Positions 25,857-34,953 are shown, numbered from the stretch's first letter. The stretch is 64,000 bases of DNA from AP-15 sp963787425 (GCA_963787425.1 CAWBCV010000014.1:194756-258755); one strand, 5' to 3'. Made by a program: numbers and translations. Notes: generated by a model not told the origin, from the letters alone.

Positions 25857-26528
25857 GTGACGCAGATAACTGGTTTGGACGCTTTAGAGGCAACTGCGAA
25901 ACGAGCGGACCGTAGTGGTTCTGAAAGGGTCTGGGGCGGTTTGCCAAAACCGGTTCTTGACGATCAATCTCTGCGCGAAGAAATTCTAGCGCAGATCCCA
26001 CGCCTCGCGCGTTTTGCGCGTGCTCTGACGCATGATGTCGTGAGCGCAGACGATCTCGTTCAGGACTGTCTCGCTCGCGCGCTGGAGAAGATCCACCTGT
26101 GGGTGCCGGGAACCGATCTTCGGGCCTGGCTATTCACAATTCTGTATCGCCAGCACATAAGCCACACGCGCCGGGACGCGCGACGTCGCGAGGGTGCCGA
26201 ACTGCATGAATCTGATGCGAGTTTGGTGTTCCCCCCCAATCAGACTGCGCGGCTCGAGCTTCGCGACTTGGAACGCGGTCTCGCCAAATTGCCTGAGGAG
26301 CAACGCTCGGTAATTTTGCTCGTCGGATTGGAAGGCATGGATTACTCCGAAGCCGCGGCCGCCGTGAATACCCCGCTCGGGACAGTACGCTCCCGAATTG
26401 CCCGCGGCCGCGAGAGCTTGCGTAAGGCGACCGGACTGTTTCCCGCTCGCCATTCCCGCAGGAAGGATTTTCCGCCTGTCCGTAGACAGGCCTCACCGCC
26501 GCCCAAATCACAGGAGGTCGTCCAATGA
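25857..26528 (+). CDS. ECF-family RNA polymerase sigma factor
   Basis: A 223-residue sigma-70 family regulator with region 2 (RLARFARALTHDVVSADDLV followed by QDCLARALEKIHLW) and region 4 (LAKLPEEQRSVILLVGLEGM, then YSEAAAAVNTPLGTVRSRIA). It starts at GTG 25857 with AGGAG upstream. A 40-residue N-terminal extension and a basic C-terminal tail are unusual for short ECFs. The stop overlaps the next ATG (ATGA), and that gene encodes a small secreted protein, not an obvious anti-sigma factor. A phased TTTAC triplet lies 94 bp upstream. Confidence 0.92.
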   Translation: MTQITGLDALEATAKRADRSGSERVWGGLPKPVLDDQSLREEILAQIPRLARFARALTHDVVSADDLVQDCLARALEKIHLWVPGTDLRAWLFTILYRQHISHTRRDARRREGAELHESDASLVFPPNQTARLELRDLERGLAKLPEEQRSVILLVGLEGMDYSEAAAAVNTPLGTVRSRIARGRESLRKATGLFPARHSRRKDFPPVRRQASPPPKSQEVVQ

Positions 26529-26800
26529 AATTGTTGCCCCTCGCCGTCTTAGCATGCCTCGCGACAACCCCCGTTGCAGCTCAGCAGCGTGAAGTCGGCC
26601 CGACGCCCCAGCTGCACGCGGTAAACCCCAGCATGTCGCTGTCCACGTCGACGAACAGCCCGCTGCAAGAGCAGATGCGACAGGACTATGCCACTGGGCT
26701 TATGGGGTCACAGCGCGAGCTCCTCCAGCAGAACCCGTCCGGCCTCGGCCGGCAGGAGCAAGCGATCGGTCGGGAGCTCAACGGCTACACACCGCGTTAG
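26525..26800 (+). CDS. Small secreted protein co-expressed with ECF sigma factor
   Basis: A 91-residue protein with a clear Sec signal peptide (MKLLPLAVLACLATTPVAAQ, cleavage after VAA) and a polar, Gln- and Ser-rich mature part. The start overlaps the sigma-factor stop, so translation is coupled, and the AGGAGG site lies within the sigma gene. No family was recognised. It could report envelope stress to the sigma factor indirectly, but it has no membrane anchor for a standard anti-sigma role. Confidence 0.75.
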   Translation: MKLLPLAVLACLATTPVAAQQREVGPTPQLHAVNPSMSLSTSTNSPLQEQMRQDYATGLMGSQRELLQQNPSGLGRQEQAIGRELNGYTPR

Positions 26801-26816
26801 CCGCGAAAGGTCTCAT

Positions 26817-26846
26817 CACCCGGCTGCCGCGGAAGGCAGCCGGGTG
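26817..26846. terminator. Bidirectional hairpin terminator
   Basis: A 12-bp perfect stem CACCCGGCTGCC / GGCAGCCGGGTG with a 6-base loop lies between the convergent ends of the secreted-protein gene (26800) and the Gly/His-rich gene (26863). The position fits a shared transcription stop. Confidence 0.8.
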
Positions 26847-26862
26847 AATCGCTCGACGGGGG

Positions 26863-27387
26863 TCAGCTGGCTGGGACCGCCTGCCAGCCGGTATTGCACT
26901 GCGATACATACGGGTAATAGCCTGCCGGATCGGAACAATAGTACCAGGTCTGGCTGGCATAAGGCTGGCTGTAGTCGTCGTAGCCGTAATCCGGATAAGA
27001 AGCCCACCCCGGATAATCATAATACGTCCCCGCCAGTCCGGGACCGGCCAACCACCAGCCGTAGCGCCCGTTGTGCCAGCCATGGGCCCAGTGCCCCCCG
27101 CGCCCGCCGGCAAAGCCGTTGTGCAAGCCCGCGAAGCTGCCGCGGAACCCGCCGGCGTGAAATCCACCGCCGTGAAAACCGCCGCCGTGAAAACCGCCGC
27201 CGTGGAAACCGCCGCCGTGGAAACCGCCGCCGTGGAAACCGCCTCCGCCGCCGTGCCCTCCACCTCCGTGCGCTGCGTGGGCGAGATCTGGCTGGCAGAG
27301 AACAACCGCGCCCAGTAAGGCAGCTGCAATACTAACCACACGCGGCCTTTTGCCGGGCCGGGCGCTGCGATTCCGTAATTCGCGCAT
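26863..27387 (-). CDS. Secreted Gly/His-rich protein with FHGGG repeats
   Basis: A 174-residue exported protein. After a basic N-terminus there is a signal-like hydrophobic stretch (VSIAAALLGAVVLCQPDLAHA), then HGGGGHGGGGGFHGG and six near-identical GGGFH pentamers, and a Tyr-rich C-terminal half (YYDYPGWASYPDYGYDDYSQ) with two Cys residues (WYYCSDPAG, SQCNTGW). The start at 27387 has AAAGGAG. The His-rich repeat suggests metal binding; similar proteins occur widely in rhizobia-like bacteria without assigned function. The gene diverges from the second RND system. Confidence 0.82.
   Translation of the reverse strand: MRELRNRSARPGKRPRVVSIAAALLGAVVLCQPDLAHAAHGGGGHGGGGGFHGGGFHGGGFHGGGFHGGGFHGGGFHAGGFRGSFAGLHNGFAGGRGGHWAHGWHNGRYGWWLAGPGLAGTYYDYPGWASYPDYGYDDYSQPYASQTWYYCSDPAGYYPYVSQCNTGWQAVPAS
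27151..27240. repeat. 15-bp tandem repeat inside the Gly/His-rich gene
   Basis: Six 15-bp units (GCCGCCGTGAAAACC type, reading on the plus strand) run head to tail and encode the FHGGG pentamers. The three right-hand units share GTGGAAACC and the inner left ones GTGAAAACC, the pattern expected from stepwise slippage. Copy number is likely to vary between strains. Confidence 0.9.
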
Positions 27388-27493
27388 CGATAACTCCTTT
27401 GTTGCACCTGGCCGCAAAGGGCACTCGAGCGACCTAGCCGGCCATTCATGAGCGGATATGTGTTGGCGGTGCCAGCGGCGCCAATCAGACTTA

Positions 27494-27508
27494 GTAAATT
27501 TTGGTAAA
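27494..27508 (-). promoter_or_regulatory. Phased TTTAC pair upstream of the Gly/His-rich gene
   Basis: On the minus strand TTTAC occurs at 27508-27504 and 27498-27494, 10 bp apart, with the gene start 107 bp downstream. It is the divergent partner of the triplet at 27577-27601. Confidence 0.55.
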
Positions 27509-27576
27509 TACAATATCGCGAACCGCGCAACGGAGCTTCAGCCGTCCCCGGCTTGCGAAGCGCAAGATTCCTAGGC

Positions 27577-27601
27577 GTTACAAATTCTTACCGGATTTTA
27601 C
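27577..27601 (+). promoter_or_regulatory. Phased TTAC triplet upstream of the second RND operon
   Basis: GTTAC at 27577, CTTAC at 27587 and TTTAC at 27597 repeat with an exact 10-bp period. TCTAAAT follows 20 bp after the last unit as a possible -10 element, and the RND start is 69 bp downstream. Confidence 0.6.
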
Positions 27602-27669
27602 TCGTGGTGGGTCACCGCACATCTAAATCTGAAATTCGAGGTCGGCCCAGAAGTGAATGGGGGTATTGC

Positions 27670-30600
27670 TTGGGGATCGTTCGCTTTGCGCTGAAATACC
27701 CGCACACCTTCTACGTGGTGGCGGCGCTGATCCTATTTCTCGGCGTGACTGCCGCGGTCGAAATGCCGACCGACATCTTCCCCGAGATCAATATCCCGGT
27801 GGTCTCGGTGATCTGGCAGTACACCGGCCTCGACACGACCGAGATGGAGCAGCGCTTCACCACCTACAGCCAGTACGCGATCAGCTCCAACGTCAATGGC
27901 ATCAAGGACATCGAAGCCGAGACCGTCAACGGCATTTCGGTGCAGAAGATCTATTTTCAACCAGATGCGAACCTCGACCTGGCGATCTCGCAGGTCGTCG
28001 CCGCTACGAATGCGATCCGCGCCTTGCTGCCGACCGGAACCCAGCCGCCGATTGTCGTGCAGTACAGCGCGTCGGCCGTTCCCGTCCTGCAGATCAGCCT
28101 CAGTTCCGACAGGCTCAGCAAGTCGCAACTCTACGATTACGGTATCTATCGGCTGCGGCAGATGATCGCCCCGGTCCACGGCGTCACTTTGCCGACGCCC
28201 GCCGGCGGAAAATATCGGCAGATCATGGTCGATATCGACCAGACCAAGCTGCTGGCCAAAGGCCTGACACCGTTGCAGATCGTCAATGCAGTCAACGCGC
28301 AGAACCTGACCCTGCCCGGCGGCGATACGAAAATCGGCAAGACCGATTACACCGTCCGCACCAATTCGATGCCGCCGGCGATCGAGGCGCTCAACGACAT
28401 CCCGGTCAGCTACTCGAACGGCGCCACCGTGTTCCTGAGGGACATCGGTCACGTCCGCGACGGCAATCTGGTGCAGCAGAATGTCGTGCGGGCGGACGGG
28501 AAGCGCTCGGTGCTGCTCAGCATCATCAAGAACGGTAATGCCTCGACCTTAACGGTCGTCAATGCCGTCAAGCATGTGCTCGACATCGCGCGGGCCGCGG
28601 CGCCGCCTGGCCTGGTCATCAAGTCGCTGTTCGATCAATCGGTGTTCGTCACCTCGTCGGTGATTGCCGTGCTGCGCGAAGGGGCGATCGCCGCCGGGCT
28701 CACGGCGCTGATGATCCTCCTCTTCCTCGGCTCGTGGCGCCCGACGATCGTCGTGATGATCTCGATCCCGCTGGCAATGCTGACCTCGCTCGTCGTGCTC
28801 TATTTCCTGGGCGAGACGATCAATACGATGACACTGGGCGGCCTGGCGCTCGCGGTGGGCATTCTCGTAGACGATTCGACTGTCACGATCGAGAACACCT
28901 ACCGCCTGCTCGACGAGGAGAAGATGCCGCTGCCCAAGGCCACGCTCCATGGCGCTGCCGAAATCGCGATGCCCACCTTGGTGTCGACCTTGGCGATTAG
29001 CTGTGTATTCACGTCGGTGATCTTCCTGGAAGGCGCCGCGAAATACCTGTTCACCCCGCTCGGCCTTGCCGTCGTCTTCGCGATGCTGGCTTCCTACGGC
29101 CTTTCCCGCACCCTGACGCCGATCACGATCGGGCAGTTGCTCAAGCGCCAGCATAACGCTGGCCCCCCGCGCCCCCTCCCCACCCCTCCCCTCCCCGGGC
29201 TTGACCCGGGGATCGCGGCGAAGCGAAGGGCGGAGGGCTTCTTCTCCCGTTTCCACGCATCGTTCGAGCGCCGCTTCGAGCATCTGCGCGAAGCCTATGT
29301 CGGGCTGCTCACGATGCTGCTGACCCGCCGTGCCATTGTCCCGATCCTTGCCGCCCTTGTGCTCAGCCTGGGCGCCGTGATGTTCGTCTTTGTCGGCCGC
29401 GATTTCTATCCGGCCATCGACGGCGGTATGATCCAGCTTCACGTCCGCGCGCCGCCGGGCACCCGCATCGAGGTGACAGAGCAGATCTTCCAGGCGGTCG
29501 AAGACAAGATCCGTCAGGTCATTCCGAAAGAAGACCTAGATCTGATCGTCGACAATTTCGGGGTACCGGCACGCTCCTACAATTGGGCATTTGCCGACGG
29601 CACGACGATCGCGGTCAATGACGGCGTGATCATGGTGGCGCTCAAGGACGGCCACGCTCCTACCGGCGATTACGTCCGAAAATTACGACAGGAGCTGCCG
29701 GCGGCTTTTCCGGAGGACATGTTCTACTTCCAACCCGCCGATATGGCGACGCAGATTCTGAATTTCGGGCTCACCGCGCAGATCGACGTTCGGACCGTCG
29801 GCTATGACCGGGTCAAAAACCTGCACCTTGCCGAGGATCTGCGCCGCCGCATTGCCGCTATCCCCGGCATTGTCGACGCCCATCTGCAGCAAGAGGTCTA
29901 CGCCCCGGATTTCTTCGTCCAGATCGACCGTGCACGAGCCCTGCAGTTCGGCATTACGATAAACGACATCGGCAACAACGTCACAGCAAGCTTGAGCTCC
30001 TCAGAGCAGGTGTCGCCGAATTTCTGGACCGATCCGACGAATGGGATTCCCTATTACATCGCGGTTCAGACACCTCAATACCAGCTCAGCTCGCTGGGTG
30101 ACCTCGGCAATACGCCCGTCAGCACCGGGACCGCCCCGCCGACAACCCAACCAGTGCCGGGAGAGCTGCAGAACGTGGCGACCTTCACCCGCAACTCGGT
30201 GCCGGGCAGCGCCAACGAAGCCAATATTCAGCCGGTCTACGAGGTCTATGCCAGCACCCAAGGCCGCGATCTCGGCAGCCTCGCGACTGACATCGACAAG
30301 GTCACGACCGACCTCAAGAAACAGCTCGCGCCCGGGAACACGATCCAGGTGACCGGCCAGATCGACAGCATGAACCAGGCGTTCCGCGATATGACGATCG
30401 GCTTGTTGTTCGCGGCTGTCTTCGTCTACCTGCTGATGGTTGTCAATTATCAGAATTTTGGCGACCCGTTCGTCGTTATCCTGGCGTTGCCGGCGACCTT
30501 CTGCGGCATTGTCACGATGCTATATATCACCAATACGACGCTCAGCGTGCCGTCCCTGATGGGCGCGATCATGGCGGTCGGTGTCGCCTCGGCAAACTCG

Positions 30601-30912
30601 ATCCTGCTCGTCACCTTCGCGCGCGAGCAGCAGCTCGCCGGCACTAACGCCTTCGATGCTGCGATCTCGGCCGGCCACACCCAAATCCGGCCGGTTCTGA
30701 TGACCGCGACGGCAATGATCGTCGGCATGATTCCGATGGCGATCGGCGGCCCGGGCGAGGAGCAGAACGCCGCGCTGGCGCGCGCGGTCATCGGCGGCCT
30801 GCTGTTCGCGACCCCGACCACCCTGCTTGTGGTGCCCTACCTGTTCGCGATGCTGCGCAAAGGCAATGACGGCAAACAGGCCCACGGCGTCTTCGAGGAG
30901 GTTCCCGAATGA
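27670..30912 (+). CDS. RND efflux permease, second system
   Basis: About 1080 residues. I place the start at TTG 27670 (GIVRFALKYPHTFYV), where family homology begins and a GGGGG lies upstream; a longer open frame exists but is unlikely to be translated. TM4 carries LVDDSTVTIENTYR near residue 399 as proton-relay Asp pair. Periplasmic domains read as in the CzcA/AcrB superfamily (PTDIFPEINIPVVSVIWQYT). An insertion of about 24 residues (RPLPTPPLPGLDPGIAAKRR) in the cytoplasmic loop near residue 500 comes from a dispersed palindrome. The stop overlaps the adaptor gene by four bases. Confidence 0.92.
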   Translation: MGIVRFALKYPHTFYVVAALILFLGVTAAVEMPTDIFPEINIPVVSVIWQYTGLDTTEMEQRFTTYSQYAISSNVNGIKDIEAETVNGISVQKIYFQPDANLDLAISQVVAATNAIRALLPTGTQPPIVVQYSASAVPVLQISLSSDRLSKSQLYDYGIYRLRQMIAPVHGVTLPTPAGGKYRQIMVDIDQTKLLAKGLTPLQIVNAVNAQNLTLPGGDTKIGKTDYTVRTNSMPPAIEALNDIPVSYSNGATVFLRDIGHVRDGNLVQQNVVRADGKRSVLLSIIKNGNASTLTVVNAVKHVLDIARAAAPPGLVIKSLFDQSVFVTSSVIAVLREGAIAAGLTALMILLFLGSWRPTIVVMISIPLAMLTSLVVLYFLGETINTMTLGGLALAVGILVDDSTVTIENTYRLLDEEKMPLPKATLHGAAEIAMPTLVSTLAISCVFTSVIFLEGAAKYLFTPLGLAVVFAMLASYGLSRTLTPITIGQLLKRQHNAGPPRPLPTPPLPGLDPGIAAKRRAEGFFSRFHASFERRFEHLREAYVGLLTMLLTRRAIVPILAALVLSLGAVMFVFVGRDFYPAIDGGMIQLHVRAPPGTRIEVTEQIFQAVEDKIRQVIPKEDLDLIVDNFGVPARSYNWAFADGTTIAVNDGVIMVALKDGHAPTGDYVRKLRQELPAAFPEDMFYFQPADMATQILNFGLTAQIDVRTVGYDRVKNLHLAEDLRRRIAAIPGIVDAHLQQEVYAPDFFVQIDRARALQFGITINDIGNNVTASLSSSEQVSPNFWTDPTNGIPYYIAVQTPQYQLSSLGDLGNTPVSTGTAPPTTQPVPGELQNVATFTRNSVPGSANEANIQPVYEVYASTQGRDLGSLATDIDKVTTDLKKQLAPGNTIQVTGQIDSMNQAFRDMTIGLLFAAVFVYLLMVVNYQNFGDPFVVILALPATFCGIVTMLYITNTTLSVPSLMGAIMAVGVASANSILLVTFAREQQLAGTNAFDAAISAGHTQIRPVLMTATAMIVGMIPMAIGGPGEEQNAALARAVIGGLLFATPTTLLVVPYLFAMLRKGNDGKQAHGVFEEVPE
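29160..29232. repeat. Palindromic repeat inserted in frame in the RND gene
   Basis: A GC-rich unit containing CCCCGGG-cttga-CCCGGGG (about 29195-29215) lies within the coding sequence, preceded by a C-rich tract. The core matches the intergenic elements at 10871-10964. It keeps the frame and adds a Pro-rich linker to the cytoplasmic loop between the two halves of the pump. Confidence 0.65.
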
Positions 30913-32204
30913 ACGAACTCGACGCACCGCCCGCGCTGAAGGGGCCGCCTCCACGGCCGCTGCTTCCGCCGCCTGGTCGCGATACCCCCGAACCGCCGCC
31001 AAGCGGGCCAACGGGGCGAGGCGGGTCCGGTCGCCGGTTGCTTGGCCTCGGCGTGTTCTTGCTGTTTACATGCGCACTCGCGCTGGGTGTATGGCGGCAT
31101 TACGAGCAGCACAGGCAGGTCACGGACACCGCCGAACAGCAGGCGAATTTCGTCCCGAGCGTGCGCGTCGAGGCAGTAGCGCAGCGTTTCGGCAGACTGC
31201 ACGTGACACTGCCCGCGACGACGCTCGGTTTCGTGGAGGCCAACGTTTACGCACGCGCCAGCGGCTATGTGCTGAAGCGCTATGTCGATATCGGCGATCA
31301 CGTCAAGGCCGGGCAGCTTCTCGCCGAGATCACCGCGCCCGAAGTCGAGGACCAGATAGCGCAATATCAGAATAGTCTGCAGCAGGCTCACCAGACGCGG
31401 GACCAGAATCAAGCGCAACAGTCGCTGAACCAAGTCACCTGGGGACGCGACTCGGTCCTTGTCAATCAGGGCTGGGTGACGAAGCAGCAGGGCGACGTCG
31501 ATCGGTACACCTTACAGGCCCAGCAGCACGCGACGCAGGCGTCTCACTTCAATGCCGTGGCAACGCAGGCACAGCTTAGGTACTACAATCAGCAGAAGAA
31601 CTATCAGCAAGTTGTCGCTCCGTTCGACGGCGTGATCACGCAGCGGAACATCGATGTCGGCAGCCTGATCACGGCGGACGCGACGAGCGGCACCTCGATG
31701 TTCTCGATGACCCACAGCGACGTGATCCGCGTCTGGGTTTATGTGCCCCAGGATTCCGCCTTTGGCGTTAAGCCCGGCATCGAGGCCGTCATTCGCGTGC
31801 CCGCGATGCCTAATCTCAAGTTCCATGGGAACGTGACGCGGATCGCCGATGCCCTCCAGCCGGGAACACGAACTCTGCTGACGGAGGTCGACGTACCCAA
31901 TCTGGACGGCGCGCTGCAGCCAGGCGTCTATTGCACTGTCGAGCTGAAGATCCCCCGCCAATCGCCGGCGCTGATCGTTCCCGGCTCGGCGATCATCTTC
32001 AATCAGAACGGGATGCAGGTCGCAGTCGTCGAAAACGGCGTCGCGCATCTGAACAAGATTGCGATCACGACGGATTACGGCACCGAGGTCGAGGTCAACG
32101 AGGGCGTCCAGAACGGCGACCAAGTAGTATTGCAACCTCCCGTGAACTTGGCTGACGGCGACAAGGTGCAGATCATCCCCGAACCGCCGGCAGCGACACC
32201 GTAA
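30909..32204 (+). CDS. RND efflux periplasmic adaptor, second system
   Basis: A 431-residue HlyD-type adaptor coupled to the permease (ATGA overlap). It has a Pro-rich cytoplasmic tail, one membrane anchor at about residues 40-58, the lipoyl halves (YVLKRYVDIGDHVKAGQLLA and YQQVVAPFDGVITQRNIDVG) and a Gln-rich alpha-hairpin (QNSLQQAHQTRDQNQAQQ). Later strands include GNVTRIADALQPGTRTLLTE. Permease-before-adaptor order differs from the first RND pair. No outer-membrane factor gene follows. Confidence 0.93.
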   Translation: MNELDAPPALKGPPPRPLLPPPGRDTPEPPPSGPTGRGGSGRRLLGLGVFLLFTCALALGVWRHYEQHRQVTDTAEQQANFVPSVRVEAVAQRFGRLHVTLPATTLGFVEANVYARASGYVLKRYVDIGDHVKAGQLLAEITAPEVEDQIAQYQNSLQQAHQTRDQNQAQQSLNQVTWGRDSVLVNQGWVTKQQGDVDRYTLQAQQHATQASHFNAVATQAQLRYYNQQKNYQQVVAPFDGVITQRNIDVGSLITADATSGTSMFSMTHSDVIRVWVYVPQDSAFGVKPGIEAVIRVPAMPNLKFHGNVTRIADALQPGTRTLLTEVDVPNLDGALQPGVYCTVELKIPRQSPALIVPGSAIIFNQNGMQVAVVENGVAHLNKIAITTDYGTEVEVNEGVQNGDQVVLQPPVNLADGDKVQIIPEPPAATP

Positions 32205-32226
32205 TCGCATCAGTAGAACGGATCGA

Positions 32227-32361
32227 ATGTGGCAAATCATCATTCGCCTGATCGTGGTTGGCCCAGTGCTGGTGATCCCGGCCTGCGCCAATGCGATTGA
32301 CATTATCTGTCCTCCGGCAGGCCAGTGTCCAAACGTGCGTTCGTGGCATAAACTGTGGTGA
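32227..32361 (+). CDS. Possible 44-residue exported peptide
   Basis: A short frame starts MWQIIIRLIVVGPVLVIPAC with ANA after it, which reads as a signal peptide, followed by two Cys residues in a short mature part (IICPPAGQC). It sits between the adaptor and wrbA, on the same strand. There is no strong ribosome site, so I regard it as possible only. Confidence 0.3.
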   Translation: MWQIIIRLIVVGPVLVIPACANAIDIICPPAGQCPNVRSWHKLW

Positions 32362-32398
32362 ACGGCGGTCTTCTGTATCGGCAGCCACGAGGTTTCAA

Positions 32399-33034
32399 AT
32401 GTCAGCGAAAGTTCAGGTAATCTTTTACAGTATGTATGGACATATTTATCAGATGGCGAAGGCGGTCGCCGCCGGCGCACGCGAGGCCGGCGCCGGCGAG
32501 GTGAGCCTGTGGCAGGTGCCCGAACTCGTGCCCGACGAGATATTGGAAAAGAGCGGCGCGCATGCTGCCCGCGCGACATTCGCCCACGTGCCGGTCGCAA
32601 ATCCGACACTATTGGCGGAAGCCGACGCGATCATTTACGGCACTCCGACCGGCTTCGGCAACATGGCCGCCCAAATGCGAAACTTCCTCGATCAAACGGG
32701 CGGGTTGTGGGCAAACGGTGCGCTAATCGGCAAGGTCGGGAGCGCCTTTACTTGCACCGCGTCACAGCACGGCGGCCACGAGACCACGCTCGTCAGCTTC
32801 CATTTCACCTTGCTCCACCACGGCATGATCGTCGTCGACATCCCCTACAGTGAGCAGCGGCTGGTGAATATGGCTGAAATCAGCGGCGGCACTCCTTATG
32901 GTGCCACGACTTTGGCCGGAGTCGACGGCTCGCGCCACCCGAGCGAAAACGAACTCGCCATCGCCCGCTTTCAGGGCAGGCATGTCGCGCAGATCGCCAA
33001 TACACTGATCGCCGGCCGCAAAGCAATGGGCTAA
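32399..33034 (+). CDS. wrbA: NAD(P)H:quinone oxidoreductase WrbA
   Basis: A 211-residue flavodoxin-fold quinone reductase that reduces quinones to hydroquinols by two electrons, avoiding semiquinone radicals. Visible: the FMN phosphate loop YSMYGHIYQMAKAV, the family insert GTPTGFGNMAAQMRNFLDQT and TCTASQHGGHETTL. Length is normal. The gene is followed 32 bp later by an intradiol dioxygenase and then a quinone-reductase-like gene, so this looks like a small aromatic-compound or quinone detoxification cluster. Confidence 0.94.
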   Translation: MSAKVQVIFYSMYGHIYQMAKAVAAGAREAGAGEVSLWQVPELVPDEILEKSGAHAARATFAHVPVANPTLLAEADAIIYGTPTGFGNMAAQMRNFLDQTGGLWANGALIGKVGSAFTCTASQHGGHETTLVSFHFTLLHHGMIVVDIPYSEQRLVNMAEISGGTPYGATTLAGVDGSRHPSENELAIARFQGRHVAQIANTLIAGRKAMG

Positions 33035-33066
33035 GCCCAGGCTAACTGGTCATCGGGAGAGATACC

Positions 33067-33930
33067 ATGCATCAAGACAACATCGGGGATGCACTAACTG
33101 AAAAGGCCCTTACCGCGTATTCCCGGATCGAGAACGCTCGCCTGCGAGAACTCGTGACGAGCCTGATCCGGCATCTGCACGCCGTCGTACAAGAGACCAA
33201 GTTAACCCACGAAGAGTTCGAGCTTGCGTGGACCTTGTTGGCGGAGATGGCGAAGTTCACCGACGATCGGCGCAACGAGTTCCTGCTGTTCTTGGACGTG
33301 ATCGGCGTCAGCCAACTCGTCGAGGCAATCAATCATTTGAGGCCGCAATCGACTGTGGGGTTTGCCCTTGTCGGCCCCTTCTACCGGGCCAACGCTCCGT
33401 TACGGAAGCGGCGCGAATGCATTGCCAGTGACGACACGGAAGGAGAACGGGTCCGGATCAGCGGTAAAGTCTACAACTTGACCACCAATGCGCCCGTCGC
33501 GGGCGCGATGCTGGACGTGTGGCAGGCGGCGACGAACGGGTTGTATGAAAATCAGGACGAGAACCAACCCGACTACAACCTTCGCGGTCGATTCCAGGCG
33601 AACGAGGCCGGCAGCTTCGAACTGGTGGCATTGCTGCCCACACCCTATCCGGTACCTACCGACGGGCCGGTAGGCGAACTGATGAAGCTCGCCGAGCATC
33701 AACCCTATCGTCCCGCTCACATCCATTTCATCGTATCGGCGCCGAATTATGAAACCCTGATTACTCAGGTGTTCCACAAGGGGGACGACATTATCGATGC
33801 GGACCCGGTTTTCACGGCTGATCAGACTATGATCGGCGAGTTCCGCAAAGATAACGGTCAATATAGGCTCCATTACGACTTTCAGCTGAAATCCGGCATC
33901 TCGACAATGCCGAAGGCGCCCATTCCGTAA
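33067..33930 (+). CDS. Intradiol ring-cleavage dioxygenase (hydroxyquinol 1,2-dioxygenase-like)
   Basis: A 287-residue non-haem Fe(III) dioxygenase that opens catechol-type rings between the hydroxyls. The N-terminal helical domain (LRELVTSLIRHLHAVVQETK, LLFLDVIGVSQLVEAIN) and the catalytic barrel are both present. Likely iron ligands are Tyr in NGLYENQD, Tyr in PTPYPVPTDG, and two His in YRPAHIHFIV. The wording ALVGPFYRANAP is close to hydroxyquinol dioxygenases, but chloro-catechol enzymes are similar. GGGAGAG precedes the ATG. Confidence 0.9.
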   Translation: MHQDNIGDALTEKALTAYSRIENARLRELVTSLIRHLHAVVQETKLTHEEFELAWTLLAEMAKFTDDRRNEFLLFLDVIGVSQLVEAINHLRPQSTVGFALVGPFYRANAPLRKRRECIASDDTEGERVRISGKVYNLTTNAPVAGAMLDVWQAATNGLYENQDENQPDYNLRGRFQANEAGSFELVALLPTPYPVPTDGPVGELMKLAEHQPYRPAHIHFIVSAPNYETLITQVFHKGDDIIDADPVFTADQTMIGEFRKDNGQYRLHYDFQLKSGISTMPKAPIP

Positions 33931-33981
33931 AGTTGCCGACGCGCGGCAGCCAACCCCAGCCGCCAGAGGGAGGCGTTTGTC

Positions 33982-34953
33982 TTGCGCGCATTGCAATTTC
34001 AAGACTTTGGCGACCCGGCCGCAAAGCTCGCGCTCATCAACCTGCCCGACCCCCAGCCGCCCCGGGGCTGGGCCGTCGTCCGAATCCGCGCCGCGTCTGT
34101 GAACCCGAGCGATGTCAAGAACGTCGCAGGGCAGATGGAGGGGACGGTGCTGCCGCGCGTGCCCGGGCGCGACTTCTCGGGCGTCGTCGAGGCTGGCCCG
34201 CCGGACTGGATCGGGGCAGGGGTGTGGGGCACCGGCGGCGACGCGGGCTTCACCTTGGATGGCAGCCATGCCGAGCTGATCGCCATTCCCGAGACGGCGC
34301 TGTCGCGCAAGCCGAGCCGGCTCGATCACGCCCAGGCGGCCTCGATCGGCATTACCTTCGTGGTGGGCTGGCTTGGTCTTGCCGACTACGCCGCCCTGCA
34401 AAAGGGCGAGAACGTCGCGATCGTGGGCGTATCCGGCGGGGTCGGCGGCGCTGTCGCGCAGCTCGCCCGAGCACTTGGCGCCGCACATGTCATTGGCATC
34501 GACCGGTGCCCGCCTGCCGAGGGTTCGCCTGCCGCCTTCAGCATCGATGCCTATGTGGTCACCGATGGGGAGGCCGCGGCGGCAGTCAGGATGCACACCG
34601 GCGGGCATGGCGCAGATGTCGTATTCGATGCCGTAGGCGGCGTGATGTTCGAAACGGCCCTCGGCTGCCTGGCCCACAAAGGCCGCTTGATCGAGATCGC
34701 CGCCACGGGGCAGCGACGCGTCGAATTCGACCTACTCGACTTCTATCACAACGAAAGCCGCATTCTGGGCGCCGACAGCCGCAAGCTCGGCCTGGTCGCA
34801 TCCTCGGCGATCCTCGACCGGCTCGCCCCGCTGTTCGACGACGGCAGGCTGAAGGCGCCGCTCGTCAATCGCGCGCTGCCGCTAGACCGCGGCATCGAGG
34901 CCTATCACGCGGTTGCAGCCGGCGCTCAGGGACGCTTCGTGATCGAGCCATGA
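33982..34953 (+). CDS. Zinc-independent quinone oxidoreductase-like MDR protein
   Basis: A 323-residue medium-chain reductase without the structural zinc cysteines, as in quinone oxidoreductases. PRVPGRDFSGVVEAG and the nucleotide-binding segment VGVSGGVGGAVAQLARALGA are clear. The start is TTG at 33982, preceded by GAGGGAGG. It follows the dioxygenase by 51 bp and probably belongs to the same transcript, where it may reduce a maleylacetate-like or quinone product; the exact substrate is unknown. Confidence 0.88.
   Translation: MRALQFQDFGDPAAKLALINLPDPQPPRGWAVVRIRAASVNPSDVKNVAGQMEGTVLPRVPGRDFSGVVEAGPPDWIGAGVWGTGGDAGFTLDGSHAELIAIPETALSRKPSRLDHAQAASIGITFVVGWLGLADYAALQKGENVAIVGVSGGVGGAVAQLARALGAAHVIGIDRCPPAEGSPAAFSIDAYVVTDGEAAAAVRMHTGGHGADVVFDAVGGVMFETALGCLAHKGRLIEIAATGQRRVEFDLLDFYHNESRILGADSRKLGLVASSAILDRLAPLFDDGRLKAPLVNRALPLDRGIEAYHAVAAGAQGRFVIEP

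Noticed and set aside
27151..27240. Regular repeats considered as a CRISPR array
   Set aside because: Units are contiguous 15-mers without spacers and encode a pentapeptide repeat.
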